Of a DNA stretch of 64,000 nucleotides, positions 27,951 to 36,582 are shown piece by piece (positions within the stretch are counted from its first letter, which is position 1; every line of letters starts with the position of its first letter). Where the stretch lies: positions 1 through 64,000 of the forward strand of contig NZ_RKLX01000011.1 of assembly GCF_004745505.1 (NCBI RefSeq), in the 5' to 3' direction. Made by a program: the position numbers and the translations under genes. Below the pieces are notes generated by a model, which had not been told where the DNA came from, searched no databases, and saw nothing but the letters and a program-made list of their open reading frames with translations. This DNA is from Levilactobacillus suantsaiihabitans. GTDB taxonomy: Bacteria > Bacillota > Bacilli > Lactobacillales > Lactobacillaceae.

Positions 27951-28075
27951 CGGTGGTGGTTGCCAGCCACTTAGTCTTGGCATCTGTTGGCCCCGCAACA
28001 TCGCACATGCCCTGGCTGCTGGTCAGTCCCTCTTTTCATAAAAATTTATCGCACCAAAGCACTCGTTAAGACAAA

Positions 28076-28132
28076 CAAAACACGCCTAGTTACTAGCAAA
28101 TCAAGTCGCTAGTAGCTGAGCGTGTTTTTTTA
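28076..28132. terminator. Bidirectional terminator
   Basis: AAACACGC pairs with GCGTGTTT and is extended by TTACTAGC/GCTAGTAG, with seven T residues on the plus side. It lies between the OmdA-like gene and the converging serine hydrolase gene. Confidence 0.82.
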
Positions 28133-28204
28133 AACTTCTACAAATGAATTAACCGAAATCGACATCTTGCCACCCAAGTACCTGCACCGCTGGTTTGCGC
28201 TACC

Positions 28205-28396
28205 GTCGCCGGAGGGGGCCAGGGATGGCGCCCGCTGTGACGAGGTTCTTAGGTCGAATGGTATTTTTCGGCCTTAAAACCTGGGACGACTTTGGAGACT
28301 TGCGCTTTTAGCAAGGCTTCAAAGCGAGCCGGAAGACCGCCCCTCAGGCTGGAGGCGGTCCCCATAGCAGGCAGAATCCCTGGCCCCCGCAGGCAA
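28205..28396 (-). repeat. Repeat B copy 3
   Basis: Minus orientation, beginning 20 bp after the serine hydrolase stop. Outer stem variant GCCAGGGAT/ATCCCTGGC. The inner hairpin is CTTGC/GCAAG, where most copies have CTGGC/GCCAG. The distal hairpin is replaced by an unrelated longer stem (GGTTCTTAGG with CCTTAAAACC) that still pairs. Confidence 0.8.
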
Positions 28397-28416
28397 ACTG
28401 TGCGCAAGCCTGCGTG

Positions 28417-29601
28417 CTAGTTCTTGAGCTGGCCGGATTCGAGGAGGTTCCAGATCTGAATAGCCGGCGTTTGTGCCAACTGGTTGGCCCGGTAGTAGTT
28501 CGTCAAAAGCACCACCGCGTCTTGGCCATCCTTGCTGATCAGCGCCGTTGCCTCATACCCGTAAGCCAACCCGTGCACGCGAATGTACCCGGGGTAAACG
28601 TACGCGCCCCCGCCGTACATCGAATTGGACCCCGGCGCCAGTAAGACGTTGACGTCGCTTTGCGGATACAATTTTCCTAACAACATGTTGCGCTCACCCA
28701 CATATAGGTCGTGGGCGGACATGTAGACCTGGCCCGTTCCGAACTGGTAGAGCATGGACGCCCGCGATTCTGGATATTCCGAATCGTAATTGGTGCCCAC
28801 GTCGGCCTCATTGTTATTTTGATACCCCTGCGAGTAGGCCTTGCGGTGGGCCATATTGAAGACAAAGCCCGTGTGGTGCAGGCCCCACGGCTCAATGATG
28901 TTTTCCGTGAAGTACTGCCGGTAGCTTTCCCCGGTGACCTGTTGGATGATGCCCGCCAGCAACATGAAGTTGACCGGTGAGTAGTTCCATTTGCCAATGG
29001 TGGCCGGCTGACTGATGATGTGGTGCAAGATGAATTTGATCATCCCGTCTTCCGAATGCAGGGTGTCCGGAAAGGCCTCCAACGTCAGCCCACTCTTCAT
29101 GTCCAGCATGTCACGCAAGGTGATGCGCTGTGACCCCTTGATCTGCGGATAGTACTTCGCCAACGGGTCCGTCAGCGACAGCCGTTGTGCCGCCGCCAAC
29201 TTCATGATCAGTCCCGCCGTAAAGGACTTCTGCACGGACGCCAGTTGATAAACGCTGTTGATACCATTTTTCTTTTGCTCATTGGCCTGCGCGTAGCCAA
29301 AGCCTTGCTCATACATAGTCTTGCCCGAACGCACCACCAGCGCCGTGCCTACGAAGCGATTGGCGCGTAAAATGGCGTCGATCTGCCGCGTCGCCGCGGT
29401 CACCTTGGGCTTGACCGTCTTTTTCTTGGCCGGCTTCTTGGCCTTGGACTTGGGTTTAGGCTTCGGTTTCACCACCGAACTGCTTGTGGCGGCCGGTTCC
29501 GCATGACTCTGTGTTTGCCCGTTAAACCACCAAGCCAAGCCGCCCCCAATACCCAGGACCATCCCCAACGACACCAGAATACCCAACGTCCGTTTCCGCA
29601 T
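28417..29601 (-). CDS. Membrane-anchored serine hydrolase (beta-lactamase class C fold)
   Basis: A 394-residue protein. An N-terminal membrane anchor (5-26) is followed by a Ser-rich and then Lys/Pro-rich linker (KPKPKPKSKAKKPAKKK, about 45-68), and a penicillin-binding-protein-like hydrolase domain to the end. The catalytic SxxK motif is SVQK in YQLASVQKSFTAG, and the second motif is YSPVNF. The family includes D,D-peptidases, esterases and autolysis factors; substrate is unknown. AAGGGGGAG precedes the ATG. It sits just downstream of recX on the same strand, 28 bp away. Confidence 0.83.
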   Translation of the reverse strand: MRKRTLGILVSLGMVLGIGGGLAWWFNGQTQSHAEPAATSSSVVKPKPKPKSKAKKPAKKKTVKPKVTAATRQIDAILRANRFVGTALVVRSGKTMYEQGFGYAQANEQKKNGINSVYQLASVQKSFTAGLIMKLAAAQRLSLTDPLAKYYPQIKGSQRITLRDMLDMKSGLTLEAFPDTLHSEDGMIKFILHHIISQPATIGKWNYSPVNFMLLAGIIQQVTGESYRQYFTENIIEPWGLHHTGFVFNMAHRKAYSQGYQNNNEADVGTNYDSEYPESRASMLYQFGTGQVYMSAHDLYVGERNMLLGKLYPQSDVNVLLAPGSNSMYGGGAYVYPGYIRVHGLAYGYEATALISKDGQDAVVLLTNYYRANQLAQTPAIQIWNLLESGQLKN

Positions 29602-29629
29602 GACAACTCCCCCTTACTCTTTTGCGTTG

Positions 29630-30433
29630 CTATTCGGCCGATTCCCCTAAATCAGCCAGCCACTGACTAATATCGTCGAGCTGAAACCCCTTGCGATACA
29701 ACGCCTGCTTGGTCTTATATTTACGCTCTGACGGACTCAAGGCGCGGTACCGCCGCCACAGCTTCTCGCCCTGCTTGACCAATAAGTCGTGTTGCTGGTC
29801 AAGGTCAGGGGTCAAGTCCAATGTGGCGATCATCTGCCCGGCCTCGTCGTTGTTAAACCCACGTGAAATCAAGCCTTGACGAATCTTCTGCTGCTGGGTC
29901 CCAAAGGCCTGGCGGTGGTAGCGCTTCGCCAATTTCTCCGCCACGGCCGTCCCCACGGTCAGGCGTTCTTCTGGCGTGTACAACACCAGCGCGTCGTCGA
30001 TCAGCTTTTCCCCCACACCCTTTTGGCGCAAATGCTGGCGAATCACCCGCGGGCCCTTATCTCCCGTGTGCATCATCGTCCGCACGTAGCTGGCGGCGTA
30101 GTGGGCATCGTCCACCAGGTTGAGCTCCCGCAATTTCTGAAACGTCAGGTCAATCGTTTCTTCTGGGATTTCCAGCTCGACCAGCTTGTCGTGAATCTCC
30201 TTTTCGGTCCGCAGCTGATTGGACAGGTAGTCCAACGCGCGGTTGTACGCCTTGGCAACATTGTCTGCGTCCACCAGCTGGCTCTCCAGTTCCTTGGTGA
30301 CCTCCATGCCCTTGTACAGGCGAAAGTCAATCAGCACACTCTCACTGACGGGAAACGCATAAGCGCCGTCAACGTATACGTTATAACGGCCGCTATTTTT
30401 CTTCTGGGCCTCAATCATGGTAATGACGGCCAT
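29630..30433 (-). CDS. recX: Regulatory protein RecX
   Basis: RecX binds RecA filaments and limits recombination. The 267-residue protein shows the three-helix repeat pattern (ALDYLSNQLRTEKEIHDKLVE, YAASYVRTMMHTGDKGPRVIRQHLRQKGV, KQALYRKGFQLDDISQWL). Its N-terminal YNVYVDGAYAFPVSE strand is typical. The first in-frame ATG is part of the ribosome-binding sequence GAAGGATG, so the ATG at 30433 is preferred. Confidence 0.92.
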   Translation of the reverse strand: MAVITMIEAQKKNSGRYNVYVDGAYAFPVSESVLIDFRLYKGMEVTKELESQLVDADNVAKAYNRALDYLSNQLRTEKEIHDKLVELEIPEETIDLTFQKLRELNLVDDAHYAASYVRTMMHTGDKGPRVIRQHLRQKGVGEKLIDDALVLYTPEERLTVGTAVAEKLAKRYHRQAFGTQQQKIRQGLISRGFNNDEAGQMIATLDLTPDLDQQHDLLVKQGEKLWRRYRALSPSERKYKTKQALYRKGFQLDDISQWLADLGESAE

Positions 30434-30603
30434 TACTGTCACATCCTTCGTTCAAAATACCAGTCATCCTTAACTGTCTGGCACCATTTTACCAGTTCTC
30501 CTGGGGGTGTGGGAAGCAGAGTGCCAGATTTGTTAGTCAATCATCTTTTCGCGCGGTACACGGTTATTTCCCCCAACCGTTCCTAGTCACCGCCACGGCA
30601 ACC

Positions 30604-30612
30604 TGCTATAAT
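30604..30612 (+). promoter_or_regulatory. Flavodoxin extended -10 promoter
   Basis: TGCTATAAT, a perfect extended -10 element, 40 bp upstream of the ATG. No clear -35 box is visible, as is usual for this promoter class. Confidence 0.6.
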
Positions 30613-30651
30613 TAACGACAAACACGGGTTTAACCTAAGGAGTGAAACGAA

Positions 30652-31110
30652 ATGGTATCAGCACAAGTAGTCTTTGCCACTATCACCGGCAACAATGAAG
30701 ACGTGGCCGACATTGTCACGGAAAAATTAGAGGACCTCGGTTGTCAGGTCAAGGAAACGGAAATCTCACAGACCGACGCCGCCGAATTCGAAAACGTCGA
30801 CATCTGTGTGGTCTGCGCTTACACCTACGACGAGGGCTCGCTGCCCGATGAAGGCATGGACTTTTACGAGGACTTGCAAGACTTAGATCTCACCGGCAAA
30901 GTCTATGGCGTGGCCGGGTCCGGCGACACCTTCTACGGCGAATACTACAACACCACCGTCGATCATTTCGAAACTACCTTCCAGCAAACGGGCGCGACCC
31001 GGGGTGCGGCACCGGTCAAAATCAACCTAGCCCCCGACCAAGCGGCCATCGACCAGCTGGACGCCATGGCCCAACAACTCGTCGACACCTACCATCAGGC
31101 GCACGCTTAA
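30652..31110 (+). CDS. Flavodoxin
   Basis: A 152-residue FMN-binding electron-transfer protein. The phosphate-binding loop ATITGNNEDVA is at about 9-19, the first FMN loop around CAYTYDEGSLPD (55-66), and the second at GSGDTFYGEYY (about 90-100). TAAGGAG lies upstream of the ATG. Its stop codon TAA falls inside an outer pairing arm (31106-31126 with 31344-31362) of the adjacent A repeat. The partner reductase is not in this window. Confidence 0.93.
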   Translation: MVSAQVVFATITGNNEDVADIVTEKLEDLGCQVKETEISQTDAAEFENVDICVVCAYTYDEGSLPDEGMDFYEDLQDLDLTGKVYGVAGSGDTFYGEYYNTTVDHFETTFQQTGATRGAAPVKINLAPDQAAIDQLDAMAQQLVDTYHQAHA

Positions 31111-31142
31111 CTGAGGGCTGGCTGACGGGGGTTTGCGTTTTG

Positions 31143-31333
31143 CTGTCCGCCTTACCGTTCGCTAGAGATGAGTTGGAACGCTGAGGGCGCCGCGTCGAGC
31201 CACAGGGCGGTCTCGACACTCAAGTTGGAGCCGATAGAGCGCGTCTCCAACTTGCCAGTTCCCTAAGCGCCATGGACCGCGCCGCTAAGGGAACTCCCAC
31301 AGCTGAACTCATCTCTAGCGAACTTTCGGCTAC
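31143..31333 (+). repeat. Repeat A copy 7 (full length, 191 bp)
   Basis: Arms GTTCGCTAGAGATGAGTT and AACTCATCTCTAGCGAAC pair perfectly over 18 bp with a sequence different from copy 4. Hairpins: GTCGAG/CTCGAC, CAAGTTGGAG/CTCCAACTTG, AGTTCCCTAAGCG/CGCTAAGGGAACT. An outer extension pairs CTTAACT, which includes the upstream stop codon, with AGTTAAG. Confidence 0.9.
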
Positions 31334-31513
31334 GATAATGCTTGTCAGCAGCGCTAGTTAAGGGCCGCGTGACCTGTGGTTGGATGGCTGCGTTGTTAAC
31401 TGTGGCTGGTTTTTCTCACCGCTAATCATGGGTCCATAAAGGATTATGGCGTCAACGTCTTAATCCTGCCAGCGCATCTGATAAGCCCTCCTCAAAAACA
31501 ATAACACCATAAC

Positions 31514-31551
31514 AAAACAGACCAGGCGAATTTGTCGTCTGGTCTGTTTTT
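31514..31551. terminator. Bidirectional terminator
   Basis: AACAGACCAG pairs with CTGGTCTGTT and is followed by T residues on the plus strand. It lies 30 bp from the stop of the converging YihY gene. Confidence 0.87.
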
Positions 31552-31580
31552 GCGTTCACCCCACCTTCGGCCCAATCGGC

Positions 31581-32504
31581 TTACTTAGGGGATTTATTTT
31601 TTAAGCGATACTTGCGATACTTCAAGAGATTGGGAATCGCTAGTGCCTTTTGTTCCTCGATGGCGCCGACAATCAGCTCCTGGATGGCCGCGTTCAAGAC
31701 AGCCCCGAACATCAGAATCAGGCCGGTGAAGTCTAGCCAAAACATCAAGAAGATGAATGTTCCAATGGTTTTGTAGCTGTCAATGTTGTGGGCAAAGTAT
31801 TTCACATAGATGGAGAACGCTTGCGATAACAGTAACCAGCCGACCGTGGCAACCAGGGCTCCCGGCCACACGAACCGCCATTTTAATTTGGCATTGGGCA
31901 CGAAATAAAAGAGAATCATCAGCACCACAAAGACCACGAAGAACGTCAGTGGCCATTTCAAGGCATTCACGTACGCTAGAATGGCGTTGGGCAAATGCAA
32001 AAGTGGCGTTAATTTTTCCAAAACGATTTGGCCGAAACTGAAGAAGATCATTAGTGCAAACAGAAACGCGATCAGCACGACCATCCAAATGAAGGCCACC
32101 ACCCGGTTGACGAAGGCATTTTGATTCTTCGCCACGCCATAAGCCCGGTTGACGGTGCGCTGAAACGCCGCGACCGCCCGGGATGACGACCAGATGGAAA
32201 CGATAACCCCGATGGATAAGACGCCGCCACTCCGATTATTCAGGAAGGAGTGAATGATGGGCTCTAACATGTCAAAGATACTCTCGGGGACCATCGGCTC
32301 GATGCTGTCCAGCACCGTACTGGTTTGGATGTTCAAATAAGGTAAAATACTGGCCAGAACCAGTAGGGCTGGAAACAAGGACAGCAGGGTATAATACGCC
32401 AAGACCACGGCCGAGTCGGACACGTTGGCCATGGTATAGTGCTTGGTAATGGTCATGTAGATACGCTTGAGCTGCGCACCCCGCTTACGCCACTGAGTGG
32501 TCAC
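31581..32504 (-). CDS. YihY/BrkB family membrane protein
   Basis: A 307-residue integral membrane protein of the YihY/virulence factor BrkB family. It has six predicted helices and the conserved segments VVLAYYTLLSLFPALLVLASILPYL, SSSRAVAAFQRTVNRAYG and TFIFLMFWLDFTGLILMFGAVLNA. The protein starts at a GTG after AAGGGAG. The family's role is not established; older assignments as RNase BN are not supported. A B repeat lies upstream. Confidence 0.9.
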   Translation of the reverse strand: MTTQWRKRGAQLKRIYMTITKHYTMANVSDSAVVLAYYTLLSLFPALLVLASILPYLNIQTSTVLDSIEPMVPESIFDMLEPIIHSFLNNRSGGVLSIGVIVSIWSSSRAVAAFQRTVNRAYGVAKNQNAFVNRVVAFIWMVVLIAFLFALMIFFSFGQIVLEKLTPLLHLPNAILAYVNALKWPLTFFVVFVVLMILFYFVPNAKLKWRFVWPGALVATVGWLLLSQAFSIYVKYFAHNIDSYKTIGTFIFLMFWLDFTGLILMFGAVLNAAIQELIVGAIEEQKALAIPNLLKYRKYRLKNKSPK

Positions 32505-32569
32505 GGTCGGTTGGCTCCCTTCTTTGGTTTAATTTGATTTAGTTCCGTTGGCAACGTGGTAAACGCTGC

Positions 32570-32705
32570 CGCCTACGACTGCCAGGGGTTCCGCCTGATT
32601 TGGGGAACGCCTACAGACTGAGAAGCGGTCTTTCGGCTCGCTTGAAAGCCTAGCAAAGTTCGCTAGTCTCTCAAGTCGTCCCGCCCAATCAGATTGACAC
32701 AGCCC
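32570..32705 (+). repeat. Repeat B copy 4, truncated
   Basis: Starts with TGCCAGGGGTTCCGCCTG and keeps the first three hairpins. The inner hairpin is CTAGC/GCTAG instead of CTGGC/GCCAG, a compensated change. After GTCGTCCCGCCCAATC it diverges into a short direct repeat (ACGGATCACC twice). The B distal hairpin is missing. It occupies the gap between two tandem minus-strand genes. Confidence 0.78.
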
Positions 32706-32837
32706 GTCACGGATCACCGCGTCAACTAAGCGGCCTGTAACGGATCACCACAACCGTAGCCGATAGTCGCCCACCGCGTACCGATCTCGAATTGGATGCA
32801 CGGTACGGTGGCTCTTACCCCCTCAATGCAGGGACCG

Positions 32838-33689
32838 TTAAAATGACCCGTAATCCTCGGCGAACTTGAGCGTTCCAATCATCTTTTCCAGCGTCTTGCG
32901 GCTGAAGCGGACCCGTTTGGCTTGGCGGAAGGACTCGATGAACGTCTTTAAATCCTCGTAATTGGCCACCGCCGTGCAGTTGTAAGCGTCGTGGGCGTTG
33001 AGCTTGGTCTTGTTACCCACGACTAAGGAATTGCTCCGGTCATAACGGTCGTAATAATTATAATAAACTAACGGCTTCACGAAGTCGATGATCCGATCGT
33101 TTTTATTTTCCAATTGCTTGTGCATCGTGATTTCACTGTTGATGTAACGCACCAGCAACTTGGAGGACAGTTCCGCTTGCGTGGCCGGGTTACTGATCCC
33201 CGTGTGTAGCGTGATGGACCGTTGTCCGCGGCCCTCCTGTTCCAGACTCATGGTGTACCCCTGCGTCAGGGATTCATTTTCTTCCGATAAATTCGGCAAG
33301 AAAAAGCGGTCCAGCCGGTTGGTCAGGGCCTTAGCCGTGTCCTTTTCTCGGTTGCCCAGGTTGACGCCGGAAAAGTCATCCAGACTCGACGAGAAGATTT
33401 CTTCGGAGAGGTCATGGAAGATCATCCCCCGCCAATACTTGCTTTCCACGTTGATGACGCCAAAGGACGTGACCAACAGGTTATCGATCTGCATGACGCG
33501 CCAGGAGTCCCCGTCGTTCATTTCCTGCGTGACCGGATTCTTGACCTTGTTGGCGAAATGCACGTTGCGCAAAATTTTATAATCGAAGCGTTCGTTGTGT
33601 TTGCGCGCGGCCAAATGAATGTCGCGCATGATTTCTGATAATTGTTCTGTGGTCTTAATTTCGGCCCGGTCGTATGCCGTCTCAGCCAT
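32838..33689 (-). CDS. NERD-domain-like protein
   Basis: A 283-residue soluble protein with a nuclease-related (NERD) domain signature, MQIDNLLVTSFGVINVESKYWRGMIF. The Asp of QIDNLL and the ExK of VESK match the nuclease-fold pattern. Nuclease activity is inferred, not shown. The preferred start, ATGGCTGA at 33689, overlaps the mnaA stop by eight bases after GGGGG, suggesting translational coupling. Upstream Met codons lie in the mnaA frame region without a better ribosome site. Its coupling to a cell-wall precursor enzyme is unexplained. Confidence 0.72.
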   Translation of the reverse strand: MAETAYDRAEIKTTEQLSEIMRDIHLAARKHNERFDYKILRNVHFANKVKNPVTQEMNDGDSWRVMQIDNLLVTSFGVINVESKYWRGMIFHDLSEEIFSSSLDDFSGVNLGNREKDTAKALTNRLDRFFLPNLSEENESLTQGYTMSLEQEGRGQRSITLHTGISNPATQAELSSKLLVRYINSEITMHKQLENKNDRIIDFVKPLVYYNYYDRYDRSNSLVVGNKTKLNAHDAYNCTAVANYEDLKTFIESFRQAKRVRFSRKTLEKMIGTLKFAEDYGSF

Positions 33690-34815
33690 TCGCATTGCCC
33701 CCATTAATCGCTGCTTCAATGGCAGCTAAAATTCGTTCTGACGCGTGCCCATCCCCGTAAGGATTCTTGGCCTGCGCCATTTGGTCGTACGCCGCCTGGT
33801 CCGTCAGTAGCGTTTCCATGGCTGCTGTGACCTTGGCAGGATCGGTGCCGACCAACTTCAATGTGCCGTTCGTGACCCCTTCCGGCCGCTCCGTGGTGTC
33901 TCGTAGGACCAAGACCGGCTTGTTTAGGGAAGGCGCCTCTTCTTGCACCCCACCCGAGTCGGTCATGATGAAATAACTGCGGGCGGACAGGTTGTGAAAA
34001 TCAACTACATCCAGTGGGTCGATCAAGTGAATTCGGTCCATGCCACTCAATTCCTCGCGAGCCGCGGCTTGAACCACCGGACTCAAATGCACGGGATAGA
34101 CCAGTTCAATGTCCGGATGGTCAGCGACCACCTGACGCACGGCCTTGAAGACCGCGTGCATCGGTGCGCCTTGATTCTCCCGCCGGTGCATGGTCATCAA
34201 GATCATGCGGTGGCCCGGTTTGACCTGATCCAAGACGGCGTGATGGTAGTTGGCGTCAACCGTTTGCTTCAAGGCGTCGATGGCCGTGTTCCCGGTCACG
34301 GAGATGTGGTCGTCAGGATGGGCCTGCTTCAAGAGATTTTGCCGCGATAGTTCGGTCGGCGCAAAGTACAGGTCGCTCAAAATGTCCGTCAGTTGCCGGT
34401 TCATTTCTTCCGGATACGGTGAGTACTTGTTCCAGGTCCGCAAACCAGCCTCCACGTGGCCCAGCATGGTTTGATGGTAAAAGGCACTGATGCTGGCCGC
34501 AAAGGTCGTGGTCGTGTCGCCGTGGACCAGCACGATATCCGGCTGCGCCTCATCGAGGACCGTATCCAGCTTGGTCAAGACCCGAGTGGTGATGTCGCTC
34601 AGCGTCTGACGGGGTTGCATAATATTTAAATCGTAATCAGGCGTGATTTTAAAGATTTCAAGAACCTGATCGAGCATCTCGCGGTGCTGCGCGGTCACCA
34701 CTGTGATTGGGGTGAACTCAGCGGGACGTTGTTGCATGGCCAAGATAATTGGGGCCATTTTAATCGCTTCTGGACGGGTACCAAACACCGTCATGACTTT
34801 GATTGGTTTTGTCAC
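33682..34815 (-). CDS. mnaA: UDP-N-acetylglucosamine 2-epimerase (non-hydrolysing)
   Basis: Interconverts UDP-GlcNAc and UDP-ManNAc, supplying ManNAc for the teichoic acid linkage unit. The 377-residue protein has the start VMTVFGTRPEAIKMAPI, HVEAGLRTWNKYSPYPEEMNRQLTD and SGGVQEEAPSLNKPVLVLRDTTERPEG. It starts at a GTG following GGAGGG. An extended -10 box TGCTATAAT lies about 33 bp upstream. The partner gene downstream overlaps its stop codon. Confidence 0.96.
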   Translation of the reverse strand: MTKPIKVMTVFGTRPEAIKMAPIILAMQQRPAEFTPITVVTAQHREMLDQVLEIFKITPDYDLNIMQPRQTLSDITTRVLTKLDTVLDEAQPDIVLVHGDTTTTFAASISAFYHQTMLGHVEAGLRTWNKYSPYPEEMNRQLTDILSDLYFAPTELSRQNLLKQAHPDDHISVTGNTAIDALKQTVDANYHHAVLDQVKPGHRMILMTMHRRENQGAPMHAVFKAVRQVVADHPDIELVYPVHLSPVVQAAAREELSGMDRIHLIDPLDVVDFHNLSARSYFIMTDSGGVQEEAPSLNKPVLVLRDTTERPEGVTNGTLKLVGTDPAKVTAAMETLLTDQAAYDQMAQAKNPYGDGHASERILAAIEAAINGGNANG

Positions 34816-34847
34816 TATTTTCCCTCCAAATGGTGTTGATTAGGTCA

Positions 34848-34856
34848 ATTATAGCA
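34848..34856 (-). promoter_or_regulatory. mnaA extended -10 promoter
   Basis: On the minus strand TGCTATAAT lies 33 bp before the GTG start of mnaA. There is no good -35 box, which is tolerated with the TG extension. Confidence 0.55.
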
Positions 34857-34941
34857 GATGCCACCCGCCCATGTTATTAATTCCCGTTTTTCTGCGTAAA
34901 TGCTACACTGTAGCCATACCTTACCGTAGACACTGGCGTTG

Positions 34942-35040
34942 ACTGGCCGCCTGCCGTTCGTCAAAGGTGGGATTGGCACGCAGCGGCGCCATCTGGATTG
35001 CTCCTCCAGACGTGGGCGCCAGTTGATTTAGGCACCGGAT
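34942..35040 (+). repeat. Repeat A-like fragment, copy 9
   Basis: CTGGCCGCCTGCCGTTCGTC matches the A left end. It is followed by a different inverted repeat, GGCGCC-n-TCTGGA with TCCAGA-n-GGCGCC. It lies between divergent promoters, an unusual place for this family. Confidence 0.5.
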
Positions 35041-35176
35041 TAGCCCAATGTCATCGCTTTGCCCTGACCCTTCCGTGGCTGACTTATCCTTGTCGTCAAC
35101 TTTTAAGCCAAATGTCATGGTCAGCCCCAAATATTTGAGGTAAGATAGTATCGTTGTGTGAAAGGAATGTCTAAAC

Positions 35177-36118
35177 ATGAAAAAGATTAGTCTGGTCGTT
35201 CCTTGCTATAATGAGGAGGAGTCAATTCCATTATTTTACCGAACTGTTAGCAAGGTGATCGACGCAATGAACACCCCCACGCCGACGGTCACGCCGGAAT
35301 ACATTTTCGTAGACGATGGGTCGACTGACCACACCCTCAAGGAAATGAAGGAGCTCCACCAAAGTTACCCCGAGACCGTCCATTACCGGTCGTTCTCCCG
35401 GAATTTTGGGAAGGAATCCGCACTGGCTGCGGGGTTACAAGCCACGACCGGGGACGTGGTCGCCGTTATGGATGTCGATTTACAAGATCCACCGGAGTTG
35501 TTACCCAAGATGTTTGCGCTCATCGAAAACGACGGTTACGACTGCGTGGGCACGATTCAAAAAGAACGGCGCGGGCAAAGTAAGTTGCGGGCCTTTCTGT
35601 CCAGCAGCTTTTACCGCGTCATCAATAAGATCTCGGACGTGCGCATCGAACCGAACGCGCGTGATTACCGATTGATGACCCGCCAATTTGTTGATACCGT
35701 GCTCTCTTTACCCGAATTCAACCGGTTTTCCAAGGGTATCTTCAGTTGGGTAGGCTTTAAGACCACCTATCTGACCTACGAAAGCCAGCCCCGGGCCGCC
35801 GGGACCACGCATTGGAATCTGCGCCAGCTGTTTGCCTACTCCATTGAAGGCATCATTGATTTCTCCAATGCCCCGTTGCGATTAGCCACCTGGGTCGGCA
35901 GTATTTCCTTTATCTTGTCGATTTTTGGTTTACTGTTCGTCATCATCCGGGCACTGACCGTTGGCGGTGCCGTCGCCGGCTGGCCATCTCTGGTCGCCAT
36001 CTTGCTGTTCATCGGTGGGATTCAATTGTTCTGCCTGGGAATCCTCGGGCAGTACATCAATAAGATTTATCTGGAAACAAAACACCGGCCGAAATACATC
36101 GTCCGGGAAGAAAAATAA
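35177..36118 (+). CDS. Family 2 glycosyltransferase (DPM1/GtrB-like)
   Basis: A 313-residue membrane glycosyltransferase that, by family, transfers a sugar from a nucleotide donor to polyprenyl phosphate. The GT-A domain begins SLVVPCYNEEESIPLFYR and has the metal-binding DVDLQDPPEL (about 95-104) and the FSRNFGKESAL segment. Two C-terminal membrane helices (about 235-258 and 272-293) match the DPM1/GtrB layout. AAAGGA precedes the ATG. It is divergent from mnaA and followed by a strong terminator. The sugar and acceptor are unknown. Confidence 0.92.
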   Translation: MKKISLVVPCYNEEESIPLFYRTVSKVIDAMNTPTPTVTPEYIFVDDGSTDHTLKEMKELHQSYPETVHYRSFSRNFGKESALAAGLQATTGDVVAVMDVDLQDPPELLPKMFALIENDGYDCVGTIQKERRGQSKLRAFLSSSFYRVINKISDVRIEPNARDYRLMTRQFVDTVLSLPEFNRFSKGIFSWVGFKTTYLTYESQPRAAGTTHWNLRQLFAYSIEGIIDFSNAPLRLATWVGSISFILSIFGLLFVIIRALTVGGAVAGWPSLVAILLFIGGIQLFCLGILGQYINKIYLETKHRPKYIVREEK

Positions 36119-36127
36119 GTTTGCTGG

Positions 36128-36157
36128 GACCTGGCACGTGTTGCCAGGTCTTTTTTT
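36128..36157 (+). terminator. Glycosyltransferase gene terminator
   Basis: GACCTGGCA/TGCCAGGTC perfect stem with a five-base loop and seven T residues, ten bases after the stop. Confidence 0.92.
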
Positions 36158-36234
36158 GCTATTCTCCAGAACATGACCCATCCTGGGGCGACTCGCGGCA
36201 TTGGGTTTAGTTACTGACCGCTTCATGTTGCGAA

Positions 36235-36482
36235 CTGGCCGCCTACCGTTCGCCAAATATGGGTTGGAACGCTGGGGCGGACGGGTCGAGCCAGCTGGGT
36301 CGGCGGTGTAGGCTGAGGTTTCTTCTCAGCCCACAGCGCGGGACGACTTGAGAGACTGGCGAATTTTGCCAGGCTTTCAAGCGAGCCGGAAGACCGCCCC
36401 TCAGGCTGGAGGTGTTTCCCAGAGCAGGTCCCACCCTAGCCTGACGCAGGCGCCTGATTTCACCTATTTTAGGTGTCGGAAC
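36235..36482. repeat. Hybrid A/B repeat (A left arm fused to inverted B copy 5)
   Basis: The A left end (36235-36297, plus orientation) runs through CGGACGGGTCGAGCCA, where it switches into a minus-oriented B element to 36482. GAGCCA is common to both families at the junction (A: CGAGCCAAG, B: GAGCCAGCTG), which looks like recombination at shared sequence. The B outer stem is one-sided. Confidence 0.78.
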
Positions 36483-36582
36483 ACCGCCGTTTCCGGCAGT
36501 CAACCTGTCAAGTCTACTTCCAGTTTCAAACACAAAAATGACCCGCCTCCCCTAAGGGCACGGGCCACACATATTTCAAAAA

